Source of the DNA: an uncultured Flavobacteriia bacterium | GTDB lineage: Bacteria; Bacteroidota; Bacteroidia; Flavobacteriales_D; Crocinitomicaceae | Length of the DNA: 6,790 nt | Direction: 5' to 3' | Assembly: GCA_903930085.1 (NCBI GenBank) | Contig: CAIYXD010000154.1 | Span: forward strand, 1-6,790 | In this document: positions 1 to 6,492 of the stretch, piece after piece | Layout of the letters: each line of letters begins with the position of its first letter | Position numbering within the stretch: position 1 is the stretch's first letter | Notes under the pieces: generated by a model | What the model saw: the letters and a program-made list of their open reading frames with translations, nothing else | Database searches by the model: none | Told to the model about the DNA's origin: nothing | Translations under genes and position numbers: made by a program

Positions 1-663
1 AAAACTATTATCCAAGATTTTAATCAACAAAAAAGTACCCAAAGTAAATATAGTGAACAATCGAATTCTATTGAAATAGATCCATTGCCAATTTCCAAAA
101 TAGAAATTAAGGACAATGTGCCCGCCGCCATTTCTAAAGAAAGATTTCAGGGCAAGGAAATATACTTACACGATATGAAACTTTTAGATTATCGAGCCTA
201 TCGTTCGAAACCAAAAATCGCTTCCAAGCAAATGATTTTAACTGGAACACCTGCGAATATTGGTGAAACTTCGGATATTACAGAAACCTCGGAATGGAAA
301 GATATTGACATACCTTATATAGATTATCTAAATAAAACCATGGAGCTATTTTCAAAAGGAAATAACAAAAAGGCTCTCACTCGGTTTCAACTTATTTTAG
401 CAACGTATCCAGATGATGTAAATGCAAACTTTTATGCTGGTTTATGCTATTATAATTTAAACGAATATTTAAGCGCAATTCTTTCGCTTGAAAAATGCCT
501 TGATTCGAAATATATAAACTTCAAAGAAGAGTCGGAATGGTATATTGTAAAGAGTTACCTCGCAAATAACGAAAAATCAAAAGCTATCGAATTATTACAA
601 AATATTATAAACAATAATGGATACTATAGTATTCAGGCAAAAAAAATGATTTCAAGCTTGTAG
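1..663 (+). CDS. C-terminal part of a tetratricopeptide-repeat (TPR) protein, 5' end outside window
   Basis: The frame is open from the first base to a TAG at 661-663, giving about 220 residues, so the true start lies upstream. A TTG at 85-87 could be read as a start, but the coding sequence before it continues unbroken and I do not accept it. The first third is a polar linker. A short segment with the motif IYLHDMKLLDYRAYR (about nt 160-205) follows, then another polar linker. From about nt 325 to the end there are helical TPR-like repeats, with GNNKKALTRF, YAGLCYYNLNEYLSAI and YLANNEKSKAIELL as helix pairs. TPRs bind other proteins or peptides. In Bacteroidota such C-terminal TPRs often follow a single membrane helix, but that part is not visible here. 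No enzyme motif is seen. The partner and pathway cannot be named from this fragment. Confidence 0.8.
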   Translation, partial: KTIIQDFNQQKSTQSKYSEQSNSIEIDPLPISKIEIKDNVPAAISKERFQGKEIYLHDMKLLDYRAYRSKPKIASKQMILTGTPANIGETSDITETSEWKDIDIPYIDYLNKTMELFSKGNNKKALTRFQLILATYPDDVNANFYAGLCYYNLNEYLSAILSLEKCLDSKYINFKEESEWYIVKSYLANNEKSKAIELLQNIINNNGYYSIQAKKMISSL

Positions 664-664
664 G

Positions 665-844
665 TTAATTTTGTTTTTTGGATGATTTTCTACTGAAAAA
701 TTTATTCGCAATTGCAATAATTGAAACGGAGATTACTCCGCTAAAAAAAGAGGAAAGAATGTAATCCTCACTTTTTAAAATGAATTTATTCAGTAGAATC
801 AACAGTATTAAACCTGCTAAAAAGGAAACAACGTAAAACTTCAT
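665..844 (-). CDS. small two-helix membrane protein, 59 residues, unknown function
   Basis: Reading the minus strand from ATG at 844-842 to TAA at 667-665 gives an uninterrupted 59-residue protein. It has two hydrophobic stretches, roughly residues 4-18 (YVVSFLAGLILLILL) and 29-46 (ILSSFFSGVISVSIIAIA). They are joined by a short charged loop (NKFILKSED), and the protein ends in a strongly basic tail (SRKSSKK). By the positive-inside rule both ends would face the cytoplasm. It begins 19 bases after the paaH stop on the same strand, so co-transcription with paaG-paaH is likely. It fills the only gap of about 200 bases in the window. No strong ribosome binding site is seen, which is normal for Bacteroidota. 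I do not recognise the family. The membrane-protein pattern and the operon position are the arguments that it is real; a chance ORF is possible. Confidence 0.55.
   Translation of the reverse strand: MKFYVVSFLAGLILLILLNKFILKSEDYILSSFFSGVISVSIIAIANKFFSRKSSKKQN
688..798. repeat. 10-bp perfect inverted repeat with 91-bp spacer
   Basis: TTCTACTGAA at 688-697 is the exact reverse complement of TTCAGTAGAA at 789-798. Next to the arms is a short direct repeat, AATTTATTC at 699-707 and 783-791. Both arms lie inside the small membrane-protein gene, and the direct repeat comes partly from a repeated Asn-Lys-Phe codon run. The arms could pair in RNA near the convergent gene ends, but the spacer is long and no T-run follows. 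Its function is unknown and it may be chance. Confidence 0.3.
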
Positions 845-863
845 ATTAGGCTAACTTTTAGTC

Positions 864-2021
864 TTACTTAAAAAAATGCGTTCCTTCTTTCACCATTCTT
901 CTCAAAAGTGGATTTGGGCGGTAGCGATCTTCCCCATATTCGTAAAATAATTCTTCCAATTGAAGCAATATTCTATTTAAGCCAATTTCATCTGCCCATT
1001 TGAGCAATCCTTTCGGATAATTAACCCCGTTTGTCATTGCTAAGTCAACATCTTCCTTGGAAGCAATTTGCAAGAAAACTGCGTCAATGGCTTCATTTAT
1101 TAGCATTGCCAAAATTCGATTAAAGATTTTTTGACCTAATTCTGCGTTTTCAATTGGTTGCGGTAGAGCAACATTTTCGGAATACGAATAAAAACCTCTT
1201 CCAGATTTCCGACCATAGAACCCTGCTTCCATGTGGCGTTTTTGAGTAAATGACGGCTTAAATCTCGGATCAAAATAGAATGCTGCGAAAACGGATTCTG
1301 TTACGGTGTAATTTACATCGTTGCCAATATAATCCATTAAAGTGAATGGACCCATGCGAAATCCGCCAATTTGTGTCATCGCCCAATCAATTGTTGCGAA
1401 GTCAGCTATCCCTTCCTCGTATATTTTTAGTGCTTCACCGTAAAATGGTCGCGCCACGCGATTTACTATAAATCCAGGCGTATCTTTACAAAGCACGCCA
1501 ACTTTTTTCCAAGATTTGATCAATTCTTTTGTGAAATCAAGCGTCGCTTCAGCTGTTTGAACTGCCGGAATGATCTCAACCAATGGCATTAATGGAGCTG
1601 GATTAAAGAAATGAATTCCAATCACACGGGAAGGATTTTGCAATACCGAACCTATTGAAGCGATAGAAAGAGAAGAAGTATTGCTGGCTAAAACACATTC
1701 ATTGGAGACAATCTTTTCTAAATCAGCGAACACCTTGTGTTTTACATCCAACTTCTCCACAATTGCCTCAATTACCAATTTTGCAAATTTGAAATCACGC
1801 ATATCCGTTGAATAGGAAATTCTTCCCTGAATGTTGATCTTTTCATCCTCCGTTAACGTTCCTTTCTCCAACAAGCGAGACAATACTTTATCTAGAGAAA
1901 CCTCTGCTTTTGTTATCATTTCTTGACTTTGATCCACCAAAACAACTTCACATCCATTTTGCGCTGCTACTTGTGCAATTCCTGCGCCCATTGTTCCGGC
2001 TCCCAATATCCCAATTTCCAT
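864..2021 (-). CDS. paaH: 3-hydroxyacyl-CoA dehydrogenase, PaaH type (short form)
   Basis: This is an NAD-dependent cytoplasmic enzyme oxidising a 3-hydroxyacyl-CoA to the 3-oxoacyl-CoA. In phenylacetate breakdown PaaH converts 3-hydroxyadipyl-CoA to 3-oxoadipyl-CoA. The 385 residues begin with a Rossmann fold (GAGTMG, residues 7-12; Asp30 ends the second strand and should select NAD). The catalytic set is visible with family spacing: Ser116 in NTSS, His137 in IHFFNP, Glu149 in PLVEI and Asn187 in VNR. A first C-terminal helical domain covers about 185-280 and a second about 295-380. The motifs GFIVNRVARP, NGVNYP and YGEDRYRP match E. coli PaaH closely as I recall it. E. coli PaaH is about 475 residues; this protein lacks the roughly 90-residue segment between the two helical domains, and both helical domains themselves are intact. 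It lies 70 bases after paaG on the same strand. A general fatty-acid or 3-hydroxybutyryl-CoA dehydrogenase is the alternative. The start ATG is supported by the glycine-rich loop following at once. Confidence 0.82.
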   Translation of the reverse strand: MEIGILGAGTMGAGIAQVAAQNGCEVVLVDQSQEMITKAEVSLDKVLSRLLEKGTLTEDEKINIQGRISYSTDMRDFKFAKLVIEAIVEKLDVKHKVFADLEKIVSNECVLASNTSSLSIASIGSVLQNPSRVIGIHFFNPAPLMPLVEIIPAVQTAEATLDFTKELIKSWKKVGVLCKDTPGFIVNRVARPFYGEALKIYEEGIADFATIDWAMTQIGGFRMGPFTLMDYIGNDVNYTVTESVFAAFYFDPRFKPSFTQKRHMEAGFYGRKSGRGFYSYSENVALPQPIENAELGQKIFNRILAMLINEAIDAVFLQIASKEDVDLAMTNGVNYPKGLLKWADEIGLNRILLQLEELFYEYGEDRYRPNPLLRRMVKEGTHFFK

Positions 2022-2091
2022 CTTTATTTCTTTAAATCTATTCGTTCGTATAAGTAAGCTCTTATTCAGATTACAAAAATCATTCTACGGA

Positions 2092-2865
2092 TTATTTTCC
2101 CTTAAATTGAGGTTTTCTTTTTTCTAAAAATGCATTCACTCCCTCTCTAAAATCATACGTCTGCCCAGCTTCTGTTTGTAATTCTTCTTCCAAAGCCAAT
2201 TGTTGTGTTAGCGTATTGTTGAAACTTGCATTTACCGCTATTTTCGTTAAACCCAAGCCCCTGGTTGGCAAAGCGGCAATTGTTTCAGAAAAGGATTTTA
2301 CTTCCGTTTCAAAAGCATCATCCTCCACTGCTTTATAAATCATATTCAATGCATCTGCTTGTTCCGCCGAAATTTTATCTCCTGTCATCATTAATGCCAA
2401 TGCCTTTTGGGAACCAATAATTCGCGGTAAAAAGAACGTTCCTCCAGAATCTGGAATCAATCCAATTTTCGAAAAGGCTTGAATAAAACTAGCACTTTTC
2501 TTCGCAATTGTAATGTCGCATGCCAAAGCAATATTTGCTCCCGCTCCTGCTGCCACACCATTTACAGCTGCAATAATTGGTTTTTCTATTGCACGAATGC
2601 GTTCGATAATTGGATTGTAGTGGTCTTTCACAATCGATTGTAAAGCCGGTCCTTCTGGATCCATTGCTTCTGCCAAATCTTGACCTGCACAAAACGCTTT
2701 TCCTTCTCCCGTGATAACAATCGCTCTCACTTCCTCATTCAATTCTGCTTCATCTAATGCTTTTTGGAGGGAAAATGCCATCGCTTGGTTAAAAGAATTA
2801 TAGACGGATGGGCGGTTTAATTTGAGTTCACAAACGCCATTTAATATGGTAACAATTATTTCCAT
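2092..2865 (-). CDS. paaG: 2-(1,2-epoxy-1,2-dihydrophenyl)acetyl-CoA isomerase, PaaG (crotonase superfamily)
   Basis: PaaG converts ring-1,2-epoxyphenylacetyl-CoA to its oxepin form and also shifts double bonds in dehydroadipyl-CoA, in the cytoplasm. The protein has 257 residues, close to the 262 of E. coli PaaG. Oxyanion-hole motifs are CAGQDL (59-64) and VNGVAAGAGAN (101-111). Asp139 in GLIPDSGG is at the position of the PaaG catalytic aspartate. The two glutamates of classical enoyl-CoA hydratases appear to be replaced, by Asn111 and Phe131 in my alignment from memory, which favours isomerase over hydratase. The C-terminus YDFREGVNAFLEKRKPQFKGK-like segment (238-257) is almost the same as in E. 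coli PaaG. The gene starts 65 bases after the WYL gene and has a likely own promoter. paaH follows. No paaABCDE oxygenase, paaK or paaZ is in the window, so the rest of the pathway must be elsewhere if present. A related crotonase with another substrate is less likely. Confidence 0.85.
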   Translation of the reverse strand: MEIIVTILNGVCELKLNRPSVYNSFNQAMAFSLQKALDEAELNEEVRAIVITGEGKAFCAGQDLAEAMDPEGPALQSIVKDHYNPIIERIRAIEKPIIAAVNGVAAGAGANIALACDITIAKKSASFIQAFSKIGLIPDSGGTFFLPRIIGSQKALALMMTGDKISAEQADALNMIYKAVEDDAFETEVKSFSETIAALPTRGLGLTKIAVNASFNNTLTQQLALEEELQTEAGQTYDFREGVNAFLEKRKPQFKGK

Positions 2866-2882
2866 GTGTGTAATTTAGGTTA

Positions 2883-2911
2883 CGAAGATAAAACCAAAAA
2901 TGTAAATCAAT
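2883..2911 (-). promoter_or_regulatory. candidate Bacteroidota-type promoter for paaG-paaH
   Basis: On the minus strand, ATTG (2911-2908) is followed after 17 bases by TATCTTCG (2890-2883). This is one base from the Bacteroidota -7 consensus TAnnTTTG, with the upstream TTG at a suitable distance. Transcription would start near 2876, leaving a leader of only about 10 bases before the paaG ATG at 2865. It sits directly after the predicted terminator of the upstream unit, which is where a new promoter would be expected. The match is by eye. Confidence 0.5.
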
Positions 2912-2934
2912 AAAAAATAAGCCTAAGACTTTAT
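2912..2934 (-). terminator. candidate intrinsic terminator after the WYL regulator gene
   Basis: On the minus strand, ATAAAGTC (2934-2927), loop TTA, then GGCTTAT (2923-2917) can form a stem of seven pairs with one bulged A and one G-T wobble. It runs directly into six T residues (2917-2912). The left arm overlaps the WYL stop codon at 2933-2931. The stem is short and AT-rich, so efficiency is uncertain, but hairpin, T-run and position agree. Confidence 0.5.
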
Positions 2935-3950
2935 ATTAAATGATAAACGTCCTTCACGTTTTCAAATCTTTTGATAATATCTTCCCGCAATGACATAGGA
3001 GCTATGATTTCAATTTCGCTACCATAGGATAATATTGTTCGAATGAATTCCTCTGAAATCAGAATCTTTAATTCAAATGTTGTTCTATTTTTCCCTTCTT
3101 TCACGCTTTTTTGTGAAACATGAAAAGGCTGCGATTCGATGTATTTTGCCGCTATATTTAGTGCTTTAAAAACGATAACTTCGGGTGCTTTTTTATCGTC
3201 TGCTGTAATTCCAATAGCATATTTAAAATAATTCTCAGGATTAAAATCAGCAGGTTTTTGTGCGCTCTCGTTCGTAATAACCAAATCGGACATGCGATCG
3301 AGCGCGTAAGTCATGATATTATTCTTCGTTTGGTCAAATGAAATTAAATACCAACGGTTTCTATATTCTTTCAATAAAAGTGGAATCACCGAGCGGTTTT
3401 TTGATTTACCTGTAATAAAACTCGCGTATTCAAAATGCACCACAATACTATTTCTTATCGCTTCGAGTAAATCTGGTAAAAATTGATTTCCGCCTGAAGA
3501 AACGGCGACTTCAAATTGCACAAAATGGTTTAAATCCTTGTCATTTGGATTCGAAGAAATAGAAACTCGGTTTACAATTTTATCAATCGCATTTCCAAAT
3601 TGTTTGAACATTTCAACATCTCGAAATTGCATCAGCGTATTTGCAGCGAATTTTATTGCACTTAAGTCTTCCTCTGTTAATGGAACATCGTTAATTGTAA
3701 ATTCTGGATCCGTATAATAATAGCCGGCATATCTCTTGCTGTATTTTATTGGCGCATCGTGTTCCATTTTCATGGCGAACATATCTTTCTCAATCGTAGA
3801 ATCGCAAATGTTTGCGCCATCTGTTGAACCAAAAAGCGCTTCTTCGCATGCCTCTCGCAGTTCTTGTTTCGATGGATATTGTTTGTATTTATTGCGAATA
3901 CAGCGATCTATAATTCGAAATCGAATGAGTGCGTTTTTTATGTGGGGCAT
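2931..3950 (-). CDS. HTH-WYL domain transcriptional regulator
   Basis: A 339-residue cytoplasmic regulator. The N-terminal 80 residues are a DeoR-like winged helix-turn-helix (LIRFRIIDRCIRN at 8-20, the helix around SKQELREAC 27-35, DSTIEKDMFAM 50-60 as recognition helix, and a wing ending in YAGYYYTD 74-81). A helical linker follows to about 130. The WYL domain covers about 160-235 and contains the diagnostic RWYLISFD (199-206) and the conserved ALDRM (216-220). A WCX-type C-terminal domain fills 255-339. WYL domains sense ligands, in several cases nucleic acids or nucleotides, and control varied systems, so the ligand cannot be predicted. The gene starts 24 bases after the stop of the 467-residue gene and is probably co-transcribed with it, perhaps as an autoregulator of the unit. 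It is also the gene next to paaG, but PaaG-type pathways are usually controlled by TetR or GntR regulators, so I do not assign it to them. Confidence 0.85.
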   Translation of the reverse strand: MPHIKNALIRFRIIDRCIRNKYKQYPSKQELREACEEALFGSTDGANICDSTIEKDMFAMKMEHDAPIKYSKRYAGYYYTDPEFTINDVPLTEEDLSAIKFAANTLMQFRDVEMFKQFGNAIDKIVNRVSISSNPNDKDLNHFVQFEVAVSSGGNQFLPDLLEAIRNSIVVHFEYASFITGKSKNRSVIPLLLKEYRNRWYLISFDQTKNNIMTYALDRMSDLVITNESAQKPADFNPENYFKYAIGITADDKKAPEVIVFKALNIAAKYIESQPFHVSQKSVKEGKNRTTFELKILISEEFIRTILSYGSEIEIIAPMSLREDIIKRFENVKDVYHLI

Positions 3951-3974
3951 AGCAACTAGTTATTAATTGGGAAC

Positions 3975-5378
3975 TTAATTCTGAAATCCAAACAAGTGGT
4001 GCTGTTTTATGGCAGTAACTACTTCCGCAGGAACATCTTCTTCCCAGCTTGCAACGTGCGATTTAATTTTGGACAAAACATCATCTGACATGATATGTAA
4101 AAGTCGTGAATTATATCCTTCAATTGGTTCCATCTTGTTGTTATCCTTTAAATACGTCAACAAACCATTTAAGTGGTTCGGTATACTGAAATTTTGCAAA
4201 TTATACATATCGCCATTATCTACATTAATTGCAGGATAAACAAGTAATTTTACATTGTGCCCAAAACCTCTTCCAAACGCTTCCAATAATCCTCCAGGAA
4301 GATTTTCATAATACCGTTCATCAAAAATTGTCTGTAAATTATAAACGCCAACGATTACTCCCATCCGCTTGTTTTTAGCAATTGAAGCTAAATAATCGAC
4401 CATTTTATAATGCTTCAAATAGTTGGAAATCATAACGATATACCCCAAAGAACTCAATATTTCCGCCCGATCCACAAAATCTTTATCTGAAATTTTACCG
4501 TCTGCAGTAAGATCTTTCAGCGTCAATTCAAAAACAACACACAATTGATCTTCCGTAACTTCCGCATCCATTAGGAATTGCTTCTTACCCGTCTCAATCA
4601 TGTCAATATGAACATTAGTTACGGGTCTGAATCGTCCGCGCATCAACAAGATATTTTTCTTGTAAAGTGCCTCGGCAGGCTGCAAAACATTTCCGGTTAA
4701 GCCGAACATAGTCGCGTCTGTGATTCCTCTTTTCACCAAATTCAAAGCAATAATTCGATTGTCCACATTTTCAAAATCTGGACCTGAAACCCGCATCATA
4801 TCTATTTCCATGCGATCTCTCGGAAGACGATGCACAAGACTCGTCATAAATTCAGTAAGATCTTGGTGGTGAAAATAACATGCATGAATCAAATTAACGC
4901 CTAATATTCCCAATGCTTCTTGTTGCCCTTTGTGGCTATTATCGTGCATTTTTATATGCAAAATAACATCGTTTGGCTTCTCTTCCAGATTCAATTGAAA
5001 CCGAATTCCAACCCAACCGTGCCCTTGATTTGTCTTATGGTAATTTAAGGCTTCAACCGTATTTGAAAAAGCAAAAAATCTACTTTCTTTATATTTTTCT
5101 GGTAATCTAAATTTCAATGTTTCATATTCTGTTGTAAGCATCGTGAGCAAACGTTCCTCACAAACATAGCGGATTGTTTCACCGTACATGGAATCGGAAA
5201 CTTTCATGTCGTACGCCGACTGCGTATATGCTATTGTTCCAGAACTTGCTCCGGCCTTGAAAAAATTTGCTGCTACCTCTTGCCCCGCTCCAATTTCGGC
5301 AAAACAGCCATAGATATCGGAAGTTAAATTAAGTTTAAGGGCTTTTTCTTCGGTGGTTAATCTTCTTTCGTCAATCAT
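3975..5378 (-). CDS. conserved 467-residue protein of unknown function
   Basis: No enzyme family can be named. I recognise the general type as a large protein family widespread in Bacteroidota, starting with an ERRLTTEEKALKLNL-like segment followed by EIGAGQEVAANFF (residues 28-40). As I recall, database names such as TonB-dependent receptor or nicotinate-nucleotide adenylyltransferase are sometimes attached to it. Neither fits: there is no signal peptide, no plug or barrel pattern, and no HxGH nucleotidyltransferase motif. The protein has no membrane segments and should be cytoplasmic. Other landmarks are NYHKTNQGHGWVGIRF (112-127), RVSGPDFENVDNRI (196-209), RGRFRPVT (247-254), ADGKISDKDFVDRAE (292-306) and LLEAFGRGFGHNVK (364-377). 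The loop at 289-300 resembles a calcium-binding EF-hand loop. The gene begins 38 bases after the di-heme protein gene and ends 24 bases before the WYL regulator, so it is likely part of the same unit. Confidence 0.75.
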   Translation of the reverse strand: MIDERRLTTEEKALKLNLTSDIYGCFAEIGAGQEVAANFFKAGASSGTIAYTQSAYDMKVSDSMYGETIRYVCEERLLTMLTTEYETLKFRLPEKYKESRFFAFSNTVEALNYHKTNQGHGWVGIRFQLNLEEKPNDVILHIKMHDNSHKGQQEALGILGVNLIHACYFHHQDLTEFMTSLVHRLPRDRMEIDMMRVSGPDFENVDNRIIALNLVKRGITDATMFGLTGNVLQPAEALYKKNILLMRGRFRPVTNVHIDMIETGKKQFLMDAEVTEDQLCVVFELTLKDLTADGKISDKDFVDRAEILSSLGYIVMISNYLKHYKMVDYLASIAKNKRMGVIVGVYNLQTIFDERYYENLPGGLLEAFGRGFGHNVKLLVYPAINVDNGDMYNLQNFSIPNHLNGLLTYLKDNNKMEPIEGYNSRLLHIMSDDVLSKIKSHVASWEEDVPAEVVTAIKQHHLFGFQN

Positions 5379-5416
5379 ATTTTAGGTGTGGGGATTATTT
5401 TTTCTTTCGGAGAGAA

Positions 5417-6490
5417 TTATTTGGGCTCCTGAAAATTAGGATTATTTATAAAACTATAATCTGTAAGTGTTTCTAGAAATTTCTTTAAAAGCGCCTTCTC
5501 CTGCGCATCTAATTGAACACCACCTTGAAAAGCGTATTCAATCAAGGGATCTATTGTCGCACTTTGTTGAATTCCACTAGAATAATGTTCAATTACTTCG
5601 TCTAAAGTACCAAATCTACCGTCGTGCATATATGGACCGGTTAACGCAATATTCCGCAAAGTTGGCACTTTGAATTTACCATTATCGTTGCTGTTTCCCG
5701 TAACTAATCCTCTTCCCAAATCATCAAATAATGCATCCAATCCGTTGTTGCTAAATTTTTTCACTTGCATCAAAGGTCCGTTGTGGCAATGGAAACAGTC
5801 CGCACCATTTAAACTTTTGAACAAATCATAACCTGCCCATTCTTCGGGGGAAATGGACATTAATACAGCTTGCTCATTCGCTGGTATTGCTAAACTATTT
5901 TCATATTTATACATTACATCGTATTTCGAAGATCCCGAAATCATGGTTCGTAAGAATTGAGCTATTGCTTTAGAAACCTTTGTTGAATCGATACCTTCTT
6001 CTCCAAATGCTTTGAAAAACATATTGCGGTAATTAACATCGGAATTCAACTTGGAAGTTGCATCTTTCCAAGACTGGTGCATTTCAATCGGATTTGGAAT
6101 AGGTTCTAGAATTTGCTCTTCCAACGATTTTGCTCTTCCGTCCCAGAAAAAAAAGCTCTGCCAACCAAGATTGATGAGCGCCATTGAATTTCTATTTCCC
6201 TCTTGGCCATTTATTCCAACGGAATATTTTTTTGGATCGGTGAATGCATTTTCAGCTGAATGGCAGGAAGCACATGAAATAGTATTATCGCCACTTAATT
6301 TTTTCTCGTAAAATAATTTCCTTCCTAATGCAACTCCTTCAATGGTCATAGGGTTATCAGCTGGAATAAGCATATCGGGGAAATGGGAAGGAATCTCCAA
6401 AACATAGGGAGAAGGAGAATAATTTACCTTGTCTTTTCTACACGATAAAAAAACAGTTAGCCCGATAAAAAACAACAATAAACACCTCAT
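5417..6490 (-). CDS. di-heme cytochrome c peroxidase superfamily lipoprotein, MauG/MbnH-like
   Basis: A 357-residue exported protein. The N-terminus is a lipoprotein signal ending in FLSC, with Cys17 as the lipidated residue followed by RKDK. Two c-type heme sites are seen: CASCH (73-77) and CFHCH (232-236). Trp116 in FWDGRA and Glu136 in NPIEM have exactly the spacing (39 and 59 after the first heme histidine) of the inter-heme tryptophan and distal glutamate of Pseudomonas CcpA. The activation-loop histidine of CcpA falls on Ile93 here. Near the second heme, KVPTLRN (274-280) and PYMHDGRF (286-293) are family motifs. The axial methionine position aligns with Tyr303 in EHYSSG, as in MauG. 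Classical members reduce hydrogen peroxide with electrons from small cytochromes; MauG and MbnH instead oxidise a partner protein. The start ATG shares a base with the stop of the upstream MbnP-like gene, so MbnH-like partner oxidation is the favoured role. Ordinary peroxidase remains possible. It acts in the periplasm or at the outer membrane. Confidence 0.88.
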   Translation of the reverse strand: MRCLLLFFIGLTVFLSCRKDKVNYSPSPYVLEIPSHFPDMLIPADNPMTIEGVALGRKLFYEKKLSGDNTISCASCHSAENAFTDPKKYSVGINGQEGNRNSMALINLGWQSFFFWDGRAKSLEEQILEPIPNPIEMHQSWKDATSKLNSDVNYRNMFFKAFGEEGIDSTKVSKAIAQFLRTMISGSSKYDVMYKYENSLAIPANEQAVLMSISPEEWAGYDLFKSLNGADCFHCHNGPLMQVKKFSNNGLDALFDDLGRGLVTGNSNDNGKFKVPTLRNIALTGPYMHDGRFGTLDEVIEHYSSGIQQSATIDPLIEYAFQGGVQLDAQEKALLKKFLETLTDYSFINNPNFQEPK

Positions 6491-6492
6491 TA
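6488..6492 (-). promoter_or_regulatory. TAATG stop-start overlap coupling two genes
   Basis: On the minus strand the TAA stop of the MbnP-like gene (6492-6490) and the ATG of the di-heme gene (6490-6488) share one A. No Shine-Dalgarno sequence is seen before this ATG. Such overlaps usually give translational coupling and suggest fixed relative amounts of the two proteins. Confidence 0.7.

Noticed and set aside
85..87. TTG as the start codon of the TPR gene
   Set aside because: The frame is open all the way to base 1 with ordinary coding sequence before the TTG, so the gene is cut by the window edge.
727..740. CGGAG-ATTA-CTCCG hairpin as a terminator
   Set aside because: Only five pairs and no T-run on either side in the right orientation; it lies inside the small membrane-protein gene.
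2022..2091. A separate promoter or operator in the 70-base paaG-paaH gap, including the ATAAG/CTTAT hairpin at 2050-2065
   Set aside because: No TAnnTTTG-like site at proper spacing was found, and the five-pair AT-rich hairpin is too weak to call.
2226..2420. Plus-strand open frame of 64 codons inside paaG, and a second minus-strand frame at 2489-2692
   Set aside because: Both lie wholly within the well-supported paaG gene and have composition typical of shadow frames.
3736..4239. Plus-strand open frames at 3736-3966 and 4009-4239
   Set aside because: Antisense to the WYL and 467-residue genes; no domain or start context supports them.
3975..5378. Naming the 467-residue protein a TonB-dependent receptor or nicotinate-nucleotide adenylyltransferase
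   Set aside because: It has no signal peptide, plug/barrel pattern or nucleotidyltransferase HxGH motif.
6051..6311. Plus-strand open frame of 86 codons
   Set aside because: It is antisense to the region coding for the first heme site of the di-heme protein and resembles no family.
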